DNA of 10,140 nt from Jimgerdemannia flammicorona (Eukaryota; Mucoromycota; Endogonomycetes; Endogonales; Endogonaceae): NCBI GenBank assembly GCA_003990745.1, contig RBNI01007604.1, positions 1 to 10,140 of the forward strand, in the 5' to 3' direction. Positions 1-9,400 of this stretch are shown here, in pieces. The notes under the pieces are model-generated. The model searched no databases and was not told where the DNA came from. It saw nothing but the letters and a program-made list of their open reading frames with translations. Both the position numbers and the translations under genes were made by a program. Position 1 is the stretch's first letter. Every line of letters begins with the position of its first letter.

Positions 1-287
1 ACCCCCCCTGACGACTGGGGCCTCACCCCGCTACCCGCCAAAAGAAGCCGAGAGTGTTACCTACCACCTAACCGTGCCGCACCAATCAAAAGGCCCCACC
101 GAAGCAGCACCCGCCCCCGCCCCGATGACCGCCCCCAGCCTGGCACCCTACTGGTCCACCATTATCGCCCTTCCTCCTATCTGTGACGGCCATCTCCCCT
201 CCCATCCCGACTCCACCCAAAAAGCAGTCACTTACGCCAGTGCTGCGCTCGCCGGAAAGCTCGCCAAAGCTCAGAGGGCCCCACCAC
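1..287 (-). repeat. Inverted copy of the LINE 5' region (left copy)
   Basis: This stretch is the reverse complement of roughly 4039-4325 with only scattered substitutions and very small indels. Position 1 pairs with about 4325, and the match stops near 287. Relative to the right-hand LINE it is inverted, so the element body, if present, would lie to the left of the window and the two elements would be head to head. Of about seventeen CpG sites here, about a dozen are TpG or CpA in the right copy, so this copy is closer to the undecayed state. The plus strand also has an open proline- and alanine-rich frame through it (from base 2 into the next feature). Most differences between the copies in that frame look like C-to-T decay rather than protein-level constraint, so I do not call it a gene. 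Confidence 0.85.
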
Positions 288-1708
288 TAAAAAATGGTCT
301 TCTACCATGGATCCATGGTAATGTAAAAAGAATACTATGGTGAAAATCCAGAATAGTTATCAATATTGATGTTGCTACTGCCATCAAGAATTTTTTGCTA
401 AATTATGCTGAAGTTCACAACTTATCTAGCTCAGTAAGAAATATTAATCGAGTCACTCTATCAATTATCTTTCTACCAGCAGAAATGAGCTACAGGTCTG
501 TTCACCAGGATTTTTTAGCCAGCCTGGAGGATAATAATAAATTACATAACCTCAAGTATGATATATTCCACAAATTATGGCACCAGTTAACTCCATATAT
601 TCAAATCATGAGTCCAAGGACTGATTTATGCAATACTTGCCAGCATTTGTAAAATAACTTACAGTTCAAAGCTCATAAAGAGGAAGAGGCCCAAGATTTA
701 TTAAAAAAATATAAAGAGCATCTGGCCAAAGCCAAACTAGAGAGAAATTATTATAACAAAAATACTAAGTTAGCAGAAGAGCAAAGAAAACTCATCGACT
801 AAAATTATTTTGTACTGAAAGACAAAGCCCCATACTGCAGCATTGGTACAGTGGCCCATTATAGTTACGACTGAGCCCAAAACATCCATATACCTCATTT
901 AGACTAACAAATTGATAAGATGTATTATCTTAGTGCTCATAAAGTACACCTATTTGGTATCTAAGATGAAGCAGTTCGTGAGCAAATTAATTATATGCTA
1001 GATGAGAATGAGTTTCTCAGAAAAGACCCAAATGGTATACTTAACCTAGTCTTTGATAGAATTAAGCAATTGAATAGAGGTGAAAAGTACTTGAAGGTCA
1101 CTTGTGATAATGCAGGAGAGCAAAACAAAAACAATACTACACTTTGGTTTTATTTATATTTAGTAATTTGTGAGTATTATAAAAGTATTGAATTGAACTT
1201 CATGGTACCAGGATACATGAAATTTAAGTGTAATGGTAGCTTTGGTCTGATTAAAAGGCTTTATCGTAAGACCATGATAGACTGTATAGATCACATTGTT
1301 AATGTAGTAAAAAGATCTAGCATCACTGGACTAAATAAAGCTCAACGTTATAATGGTAGTGAAGGATTTCAATATTACAACATTATAAGCAGTCTAGAAA
1401 TTTACTTTAAAAAATTACCTAGCCTATAAAAGTTTCAACATTTTCTTTTTACCAGTACTAATCCTGAGATAATCAAAGTTCAAGAAGTTATGAGTGGCTC
1501 TTTCCAGAAATTCAAATTACTAAAAACTAGTAAATTAGAGACTTCCAAGATCATGGAGAGTATTAAAGCTATGTTGTTTCCAGTTCTTAAGACTCTTCCT
1601 ATGGAATTGAAATGCTAGAAATACCTCTATTACAATATTCGCCTCTTTGTCCAAGATGGATTTAAAGATATTACTTATTCCAAGCCAGTATTAAATATCA
1701 TTAAGTAA
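288..1708 (+). pseudogene. Transposase-like (DUF7869-type) pseudogene
   Basis: One reading frame runs from about 290 to the tandem stops at 1706-1711. It is interrupted by stop codons at 341 (TGA), 650, 800, 905, 962 and 1427 (TAA), 872 (TGA) and 1616 (TAG), with no frameshift seen. Recognisable landmarks in order are IHGN at 311, a PRTDLCNTCQ zinc-binding-like motif at 614-640, HYSYD-x-AQ at 857-880, CDNAGEQNKNN at 1103-1135, and FGLIKR at 1241. From memory these match a large eukaryotic family of transposase-like proteins (DUF7869 in Pfam naming), abundant in some early-diverging fungi and in corals and fishes; the family name is not checked by search. The aspartate in CDNAGEQNKNN is a candidate catalytic residue. 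TAA and TAG codons fall where Gln would fit (CAA or CAG to TAA or TAG), and the two TGA codons where Trp or another aromatic residue would fit. TGG is also used for Trp (for example at 338 and in LWFYL), which supports the standard code. The true N terminus is lost or lies in the junction with the LINE fragment at 287. Confidence 0.75.
303..320. repeat. 18-base perfect palindrome
   Basis: TACCATGGATCCATGGTA equals its own reverse complement. It lies sixteen bases after the LINE fragment ends and inside the start of the transposase-like frame, where it overlaps the codons for LPWIHGN. It may be chance within coding sequence or a relic of a junction. Confidence 0.7.
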
Positions 1709-1711
1709 TAA

Positions 1712-3344
1712 TTAACTTTTTTTCTTTAACTTTTTCTCTTTAACTAATAAAAAAGCAGATATTCCAGTAATAATAGTGAAAACTATTCCTAATCCAATTT
1801 AGAGAGTTCAATTAGGCTGTTTTTCACTAGCCATTTGGACTTCTAAGCGAGCTAATTCTTCTCTTTTGCTTTCTAATTCTTGTTCTTGTTCAGGAGTTCG
1901 ATTGCTAATTCTTTCTAATTGTTTAATTTCTTTTCTTAGTAATAGTTTAGCAGCTTCTTTCTCAGCTTCTTTTATTTTCTCAGAATGGTTTTTTCTCTAT
2001 TCTGCCAGAGCTTCTTCCTTATGTTTTGGATAATTTGGATCATTTTTTCATTCTGCATAATATGTTTCTGGATCTCTGATTTTTTCAGCTATTCTTTCAT
2101 TTTCCATAGTACTAGTAAATTGATTGCTTTTTTTATTGATCAGTCTATATTGTCTTCATCATTTGCATTATGTAAATCTAGAAAACAGATTTACCACAAA
2201 TTTAGAGTCTGGATAACTTTTAGTATAATCAGGAATTATATTTAGTTCTTTTTTTCATATCCTATAAGCTGATTCTCCAATTTGAGCTTTGATAGCAAAG
2301 TCATAACAATTTAAGGTATTTTCAAGTTTCTGAGTCAATAGTACTGATATTATTAGGCAATTTCTCTTTCCTAGAAATAGTTATTGTTCTAATTTCTTTA
2401 TATAATCTAGCAACCAATTTGTCAGTTTGAGTAATAATTTTATCTTAATTAGGTAGTAAAAAAGCTTTTCAAATTTTCTCAGCTATTTTAGAGAAAGCCA
2501 GACTCCCCATAATTCCACCTGTTTCTCCTCAATCTTCTTGATATTTAGGAATTACTCGCATATAAAAATGGGGTGAGTTTTAGTTCCCAAGTCAGCCAAC
2601 AGGGATGCTAATAAGAAAACCAATTGTTTTGTTAACTCATTCTATTTTGCTAATTGTGTCCTTAAGTATAGGTAAGATATCACCTCATTCTTGCCAAGTT
2701 ATTTCTCTGAGGTTTTTAGTATGTCTTTTGGTAGATATTGGTGCATGAGCTTTAGAGTTGGCCCTTAAAACTGTACTGGAATATACAGTTCCCCCTAAGT
2801 CACTAATTCACAACTTATCTATTCCTTTTTCATGTACTTTGATATTATCATACATATAACAAACTATTTCACTCCCTTTGGTACTTCAGGGACAAATATA
2901 ACTGGGAGTGTTATCTGGTTTTTAAGAAAAGTGATCATTTTGTTTTCCAGTTTTGATTTGTTGGTGACAATTATGACATTGGGAACATTTATGTCCTCAA
3001 CTATCTTCATAAGCAGTGATATCTCAATCTAACATAATTCGGTATTGATTATAACAGATAGTAATTCTATCTCATCTCTTACTTCCTTTTTGATTAATAA
3101 CTCTATACTGAAAAGGTCAATCAAACTCTTCTTTGTTTTTAGCCTTGGTTAAGGCTTGATTAAAAATCTTTATTTTATTTCTTTCTCAATCTTTATTAGT
3201 ATTTTCATCTAATTCTTTTTGTATTAAATTTTGAGAACAATTTTAACAACAAAATTTAGTATGTTTTTCATCTTCTTGATCTCATCAATTAATGGTCAAA
3301 CCTTCTTTATTGTTATTACAATTAAAACATTCTTTTTTAGTCAT
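1712..3344 (-). pseudogene. Decayed gene read with TGA=Trp; Cys-rich, C-terminal membrane helix
   Basis: On the minus strand an ATG at 3344 (MTKKECFNC) opens a frame of about 544 codons ending at TAA 1712-1714. With the standard code it is riddled with stops. With TGA as Trp I count about 19 TGA, a single TGG (2694-2696) and seven internal TAA/TAG (lowest bases 3243, 2922, 2580, 2445, 2168, 1997, 1799), plus one single-base frameshift near 2322-2330. In AT-rich noise TAA and TAG should outnumber TGA. Residue contexts fit Trp, for example EEFDWPFQYRV, ISDLGG after KLW, and YAEWKNDP. The N-terminal part has CxxC pairs at residues 6/9 and 33/36, and a second Cys cluster HKCSQCHNC near residue 120, suggesting zinc ribbons. 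The C-terminal part is a Lys/Glu-rich, probably coiled-coil segment (about 1820-2000), followed by a hydrophobic helix IGLGIVFTIITGISAFLLV and a basic tail. I do not recognise the family. Code 4 use points to Mollicutes; an organellar origin is the main alternative. No Shine-Dalgarno sequence is visible before the ATG. Confidence 0.6.
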
Positions 3345-3358
3345 AATATTTTTTTTAC

Positions 3359-3381
3359 AAAAAAAAAAAAAAAAAAAAAAA
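3359..3381 (+). repeat. Poly(A) tract, 23 A
   Basis: This is an uninterrupted run of A on the plus strand, equal to poly(T) fourteen bases upstream of the minus-strand ATG at 3344. It could be the tail of a retroposed plus-strand transcript, a simple repeat, or a length-variable tract in the upstream region of the minus-strand gene. I found no obvious target-site duplication around it by eye. Confidence 0.9.
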
Positions 3382-3714
3382 GCTTCAATAATTAAAGAAA
3401 TTAAAGAAAAATTTACAGACAAAGCGAAAGTAAAGAAAACATGATACTCGAGTAATGTCAGATGTTCACTTTGTCTGGTTTTGTTGCAGCACACCTCATA
3501 TATAATCTGAATTAAGTCATAACAGGTCTTCTCACTAAATTTTTTTTTTGGCGCCTTTTGTAATCTCATAGGAAAAAATTGCATCAAATTCATACTGATG
3601 GGCAGTACTCACATGTCATGCAAATGAGAAGACGATTCTTGAATACATGACAGTCCTCTATCAAGGATTGTTGAAGACCAGCTCCTTTCTCTGCTACCTT
3701 ACCAGTTACAAGGT
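3382..3714. other. No gene recognised, moderately AT-rich
   Basis: This stretch separates the A run from the GC-richer LINE side. A minus-strand frame (3593 down to 3382) is open but continues straight through the poly(T) run as a string of Phe, and its residues resemble nothing I know, so it is probably chance. I see no tRNA, terminator or inverted-repeat boundary in it. Confidence 0.5.
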
Positions 3715-4038
3715 TTGATAGATAATCTTCCAAGTCCTCTTTCCCCTATTATTACCCCCTCTACCTCAGGTTGGTTTGCTGTACCTGCAGGGGTATGGTG
3801 GGAGGAGGGCAATGGTGATGGGTTGCTCTTTTATCAGTGTCAGATTGGTGCTTTCTCTACTTTTTTGCAGATTCTGATATCTTCGGCTACATCTGGGGTG
3901 TACTTATTTTAGTACAGTGCCTTCTTCCTTTTGCTGTCGCCAACAAGGAGTTGTCTTGGTATGTCTTGGGCAATGTAGGGAGTCGGCTGATCTTGGGCAT
4001 TAAGTACTCAGTATAGGTTACCTGCAGGTCCTCAGTAT
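3715..4038 (+). other. Possible outer 5' region of the LINE, not shared with the left copy
   Basis: Base composition shifts here toward that of the LINE (more G on the plus strand). The homology with the left inverted copy begins only at about 4039, so this part is either LINE leader missing from a truncated left copy or unrelated flanking DNA. One plus-strand frame is open from 3715 to 3912 but then collects many stops before ORF1, and nothing in it looks like a known protein. Confidence 0.35.
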
Positions 4039-4325
4039 CTGTAGTGGGGCCCTCTGGCTTTGGCAAGCTTTCTGGCAAATACGGTTCTAGTATAGGTGAC
4101 TGTTTTTGGGTGTTGTCAGGATGGGAGGGGAGATGGCTGTCATAAATAGGAGGAAGGACAATAATGGTGGACCAGTAGGGTACCAGGCTGGGGGCAGTCA
4201 TTGGGGCTGGGGCAGATACTGCTTCGGTGGGGCCTTTTGATTGGTGCAGCACAGTTAGGTGGTAGATATCACTCTTGGCTTCTTTTGGCGGTCAGCGGGA
4301 TTGGGCCCCAGTCATCAGGAGGGGT
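4039..4325 (+). repeat. LINE 5' region, right copy, inverted relative to 1-287
   Basis: This is the partner of the left inverted repeat and pairs with 287 down to 1. It carries TpG or CpA at about a dozen sites where the left copy has CpG, while a few CpG sites (for example in the segments pairing with 29-40 and 100) are retained in both. The antisense strand is largely open and proline-rich, as in the left copy, but it contains a TGA where the left copy has no stop. Confidence 0.85.
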
Positions 4326-4570
4326 TGGGGGGCCTGAGGCTACCCATTTCAGGCATCTTGGCTATACTCAACTAGAATCGGGAGCTGACATGGCAACATG
4401 ATCAAGGCCTATAGGCTTCGCATCCTTTCACTAGTACCATTTGGGTAATACAAGACTCAGACAACACTTTCAACAATGTCTTCAAGTATTGGTGCTATCA
4501 AGATGGCAAGCAATACATATTCTGGTGAGTATACTGGGCAGGGGGGCCCAGTGCCTTTGACTGGCAACAT

Positions 4571-6388
4571 GTGGGGGGGGGTCAAGGTACTGGTATTGGC
4601 ATGCTGAGTGCTTCGATGAGGGGATGCGGGGCTGGGGGTGGTGGCAGAGGAGGTGCAAGGCCGCAGGGGGGAGGGAGGATGACTTTCGCGGACAAAGTCA
4701 GAATGGGAAAGCAGGCGATAGGGCTAGATGGCTGGCTGGAGCTGGGGAAGGCGACTGCTGCCATGGGTAGCAAGGAGGCCTCTCCTCTGGGGGGACAGTA
4801 TAGTGGGGCTGGCGGTGTAGTGGCTGGGGCAGTGACTGCTGATGGTAGTGTGATGGGCAATCTAGAAAAAAATCCAGATGTGATGACTGATGGGGGACCT
4901 GGACAGAGGAGCGGCGTGAGACCGGGGGACCTGGCAGATGGTGTAATGGGCCTGGAGGCAGCCCTGTTACTCAAGAAATCAAGATCGGAATTCGCCGTCA
5001 CATTGTGCTTCTGTGGCTTGGCATTGACAGCGAAGATGGTGCTGGGGCTATTGGCAAGTGAGGTGAAGGGTGCAGCCTCGGTTAAGTTTTTGAAGAAGCT
5101 GGAGGCAGTCAAGGTGGGGTTTGAAGAGGAGAATTTGCTACTGGAGGCAGTAGAGAAGAGTGTGGTAGTTGGGGGGATTTCAGTACCAATGGCGAGGTGT
5201 ATGTACTGAGATCCTCGGATGGTTCATCTGGTGATTGTGGACTTGCCAACGGTAAAGAAGGAGGAGGCGAGGAGGCTGGTCACGGATGTGGTGAAAGAGT
5301 ATGGTGAGGTGGTCGATATTGGGTTCAGGGTATGAGAGGGGACTGAGCTCAGAACAGGAGATGTGGATGTCCGGCTGAGGCTGTTTGGGATGAAGAATAC
5401 CGGGAAGGCTAGGGACTGGCCGGTGGCACTGAAGTGGGGCCCAGTGGAGTGTAAGGTTTCGAGGGTGAAGGGGTCAGAAGAAGAAGAGGAGGACCTGCTG
5501 GAGGTGCTTAAGGACCTAGTGGGGGCTGTGGAGAGGAGGCAAAGGACTTGGAGGGCTTACGAGGCTAGGATGATAGTAGAGGTGATCAAGGGCAAGAAGG
5601 TGTAAATGGACAAGGTGCTCTGGAAGAAGGCAAAGGGGAGATAGCTGTAGAAGGATTTACTGGCCAGTTTGGATGGGGGCCCAAGGGCAGGGGCTATGGA
5701 GGAGAGTACTGGAGTAAGTGCTAGCATTTGGGCAGAGGCTGGGCAGCAAGGGGGGAAGACAAGGGAGAGTGGGGGACAGGGGCTGGAGAAGGTGGTAGTG
5801 GACACAGCAATGGCGGATGATAATCAGATCCAGTATGGTGTTTCTGAGATAGGAGAGGGGGAGTTGGAGGATGTGTCAGAGGATGGTTGAGATGAGTCTG
5901 TGTGAACGGAGGAGAGGAAGGAGAGAGAGGAAGATTTGGCACCAGCAGCAAAGGTGGTTGGGGGGGAGAAGTGGCTGTTGAGGGCACTGCAAAATGTGGC
6001 AGCTGAGGAACTGGGAGAGATCGACTTCCAGGTGATCAGTGAGGAATTCTGGGGGTGAGTGCTGAGAGGGGAGGAGGTCGTGAGGAAGTTGAGAGATGAG
6101 ATGATGGCAGCTCTTCTGGAGGCGGAAGAGTATGAGGTCACTGAGGCAAGGGAGGCCATGCTTTTGGGTATTGCTAATGAAAGGGCAGCTTATCTGTAGG
6201 GGCTGCAAAAGGGACTGGAAAAGTGGCAGGTGGTGTGTGAGGAGTACTAGACATCAATAGAGATAGTGGATGGTGAGGACTGTGCAGAATTATTGGCAGC
6301 TCTGGACAAACAGCAAAATGTGGAAGATGAGATTGCAGTGGAATGGAACCTGGACCTGTCTGGAGAGAAAGTGAGCATGGAACTATAG
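4571..6388 (+). pseudogene. LINE ORF1, gag-like, with multiple nonsense codons
   Basis: One frame stays usable for about 600 codons, broken by stops at 5207, 5333, 5888, 5903 and 6056 (TGA), 5642, 5648, 6197 and 6248 (TAG) and 5603 (TAA), ending at TAG 6386-6388. The N-terminal part is Gly-rich, followed by MTFADKVRMGKQA near 4679. The segment about 4980-5470 has the pattern of a LINE ORF1 nucleic-acid-binding (RRM or gag-like) domain: a VGFEEENLLLEAVE strand-helix, then HLVIVDLPTVKKEEARRLV, then YGEVVDIGFRV and TGDVDVRLRLF. The C-terminal third (5480-6388) is strongly acidic and probably coiled coil. I see no CCHC zinc knuckle. Most TGA codons sit where Arg (CGA) fits, most TAG where Gln (CAG) or Trp (TGG) fits. 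The same frame continues upstream to about 4410 with one TGA at 4526, so the true start may lie before 4571. The protein would bind element RNA in the ribonucleoprotein particle. Confidence 0.7.
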
Positions 6389-6422
6389 ATGTGGGGATAT
6401 TGATACTCTCAAATATTTCACT

Positions 6423-9400
6423 ATGAATAGTACAACCAATATTTTTTCTTTGAACATCAATGGGCTTAGAGGGACTGGGAGGTGACATATGATCTTTGGA
6501 TGGCTGAAGAAACTGGAGGTGGATCTATTCTTACTTCAAGATATATAGTGTGAGGGGGAGGAAGATGGACTGGAATGGACAAAGAGTGGGGTGGGGAGGC
6601 AGTTTGGCAGGGTAAAGTGGAAATCCTGGTTAGGAAGGGGAAAGGAGACATTGCAGACATTGGACATTGGGGTAGTAGATTAGTGTGAGGGACATGGCAG
6701 AGGTCTGGATGGAACTCAATTGTGGTGGGATCTTGTTACTGCCCAGCTGAGAGGGGGACCTGAGTGGCATGGATTGGAGATCTGCGGGATTCTGGGCTCT
6801 TGGTTGAGGCTGGGGTGAATTGTCTGGGGGGTGATTTTAATATAGTATGGGAGAGTAGACTGGACAGAACTGATGGGGGATGGGGTATGGCAGGAAGGAG
6901 TGGGGGATTGGAGGACTGTGAAGAGGTAGAAAGACTCAGCTCACTAGTGGATGCCATATGACTTCAGGATGGGGATCGACAGCTATATACTCACTAGGTG
7001 GGAGGCCTTGGCACTAGGATTGATTGGGTTCTGACTGCTGAGTATTGGGGCAATACAGTTTGGGAAACGATGGAGGTCGAGTGGTGCCCTTGGTTGGATC
7101 ACTGGGGTATTTGGGGAGATAGGAGGTTTGGAGGAAGTAGAGAGGGGCCAGGACATTGGCATCTGAACTCTTTGCTGCTGGATGAGATGGACCTGTGGAA
7201 TACATGGGTGGTGGAGGTATGTTCTAAGGTTATTGATTGGAGACATGCCGGGATGAGGATTGGAGATAGGTGGCAAAGACTGAAATCTGAAGCTCAGAGG
7301 TACTGAGGGGAAGTGGGGAAGGAGTGGGGTGCTCAGTGGAGGAGACAAGTCCAGTGGGCTTCTAGAAGACTAGAAAGACTACTTCTGAATTGGGCTAGAC
7401 TTCTAGAGGAGGAGGAGGTACTGGATTGGAAGGCTAAGTGGGCTAAGCTAGAAGTGACAGAACTGCAGAATTTGATAAGGAAGGAGGAAGCAGTGCAGGC
7501 TCAGGCTATAGCAGTAAGACTACGGTGGCAGGGATTGAAAGAAGGAGAAAGGCCCACAAGGCTTTTGTCCTGTCTCCTCCATACTAGGAGAGCTAGACAC
7601 TGGTGGGAAGGAGTCCTTAATGATGAGGAAGAGATGGTATTAGGTGTGCAGGGGATCCTTGGCCAGTTGAGCACTCGCTGGAGTAATCTCTGAAGTGAAG
7701 AGGAGGGAGGGGAGGTGGTGCAGGACATTGAGAGGCATCTGGAAGAGTGGTACCCAAATCCTGCAGCAGGGTTGGGGAAGCTTGGCCGACTGGTTTTGGG
7801 AGAGGAGATCCTTTGAGTTCTGGTGTCAATGACCCTGGAAACGGTGCCTGGAGAGGATGGTTTGCCTTGGAACTTTTGGAAATGTATGGCTTCCATAGAG
7901 GAGGCTCTGGAGGAGATGTTGCTGATGTGTGATGCCATCATCAGTACTAGGGAGTGGATTGGAGAGCAGCAGTTGGGGCTGGTATCCCTGCTGTATAAGG
8001 ACAAAGGGCATAAGGAGGACTGGAAGAATTGGAGGCCAATTATATTACTGGATATGGACCATAAGCTGGTCACCAAAATCCTGGTGGCGAGGCTACAGGG
8101 TGTGGCCCAACAGGTGCTGGGGAAGGAGCAGCGAGGCTTTGTTGGGGGCCGGCTGATCCAAGATGGCACGGCATGGGTTCATGGTGTCATTGAAGGCACT
8201 AGGGCTGCAGGGGTGGATGGCTGCTTGGTCTTCCTGGACCAGGAGAAGGCCTATGATAGGGTTTGGAGAGTATGGCTGGAGAAAGTACTGAAGCACATTA
8301 GAGTATCAGTGGGCATGTGTCAGTCACTTATTGGACTACTGGAAGGGAGTAGGGCTGCGATTCTGGCAAATAGACACAGGGGGGCCTCTTTCCCCTTAGA
8401 GAGAGGAGTACCGCAGGGTGATCCACTGTTACCTATCCTTTACGCCTTCGCTTTGGAGCCATTGTTGAATCAGATCCAGTGCAGAGTTGGTGGACTAAAT
8501 ATCCTGGGCATCAATTAGAAGGTGGGGGTCTTTGCAGATGATATGGTAGTTGGGTTGAGTTCAGTGGCTGATGTGGCTATACTCAAGGAGACAGTTGAGT
8601 GGTATGAGAGGTATTCGGGAGCAAAACTCAACTGGCACAAGTGTGAGACAATGGTCCTTGGGGAAGGAGTCATAGGGGGGGACATCATTGGAACAATTGT
8701 CCCAGCTGGAGGAGTGGTATGGTACTTGGGTATCTACTTCTCGGTGTATAGCTCTTTACTTCCCAAGGAGTGGTGGAAGTGCAAGCTGATAGAATGGGGA
8801 AAAGTACTGATAAGTTGGGGTGGTAGACAGATGTCACTAGCGGGGAGGGTAACTGTTCTGAATGTGTATTAGATGCCGAAGCTTTGGTATCTGGGCTACC
8901 ATTTGGACTTCCCTAAGTGGGTGGTTAAAAGGCTTCTCAAGATGGCCTGCTCTTGGCTCTGGGCTGGATGCAGGAGTCAGATTGATTGGGAGGTGCTAGC
9001 ACTTCCTGTGGATCGCAGAAGACTTGGCCTGGTGGACTTTTCCAAGTGGCTACTCTGCTTGAGGGCATGGTGGATGAAGAGGACCAGTGAGTTGAGAGGA
9101 GGAGAATGAGTGCCCCTTATGTAGTATTTGTAGGAGGTGAGGGTGTTGCCACGGGGTGGCTCAGGTGATCTACTGTCCTTGGTGGCCTTAGATGGTAGCC
9201 GGAGGATGTGGTACAAAGGATTCTGGTAGGGAGTGGTAGATGGAGCCCATCGCATTGGGGTCTGCTGACAAGATACTGAAGGGGATGAGAACTGGGGTCT
9301 GGAGATGTAGAGGTGGGACAAGTTCTTGTTGGGAGGGAATCTGGTCAAGGACTTCTGCTTAGAGGAGGGTATGGAGTGCCTTAGGGGTCTGGGACAGGAT

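Noticed and set aside
303..320. Palindrome as a transposon terminal repeat or protein-binding site
   Set aside because: No second copy was found near the other border of the AT-rich island, and the bases fit the codons of the transposase-like frame.
1985..2245. Plus-strand hydrophobic open frame rich in Phe, Ile and Ser
   Set aside because: It lies opposite the minus-strand code 4 frame. The hydrophobic look is what the complement of Lys/Glu-rich AT codons gives.
1712..3344. Reading TGA as Gly (code 25) or Cys instead of Trp
   Set aside because: Ordinary Gly and Cys codons are frequent in the frame while TGG occurs once. Contexts next to aromatic and charged residues fit Trp best.
3285..3593. 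Minus-strand open frame of 102 codons under the standard code
   Set aside because: Its middle is a run of Phe from the poly(T) tract. Only the part after the ATG at 3344 belongs to a supported reading frame, and that continues far beyond 3285 when TGA is Trp.
4582..5112. Long minus-strand open frame rich in Pro and Ser opposite ORF1
   Set aside because: It is the complement of a G-rich sense strand. Few stops are expected there, and the ORF1 frame has the recognisable domain pattern.
7501..8169. Minus-strand open frame of 222 codons opposite the reverse transcriptase
   Set aside because: The plus strand carries conserved reverse transcriptase motifs. The antisense frame has no recognisable motif and is a shadow.
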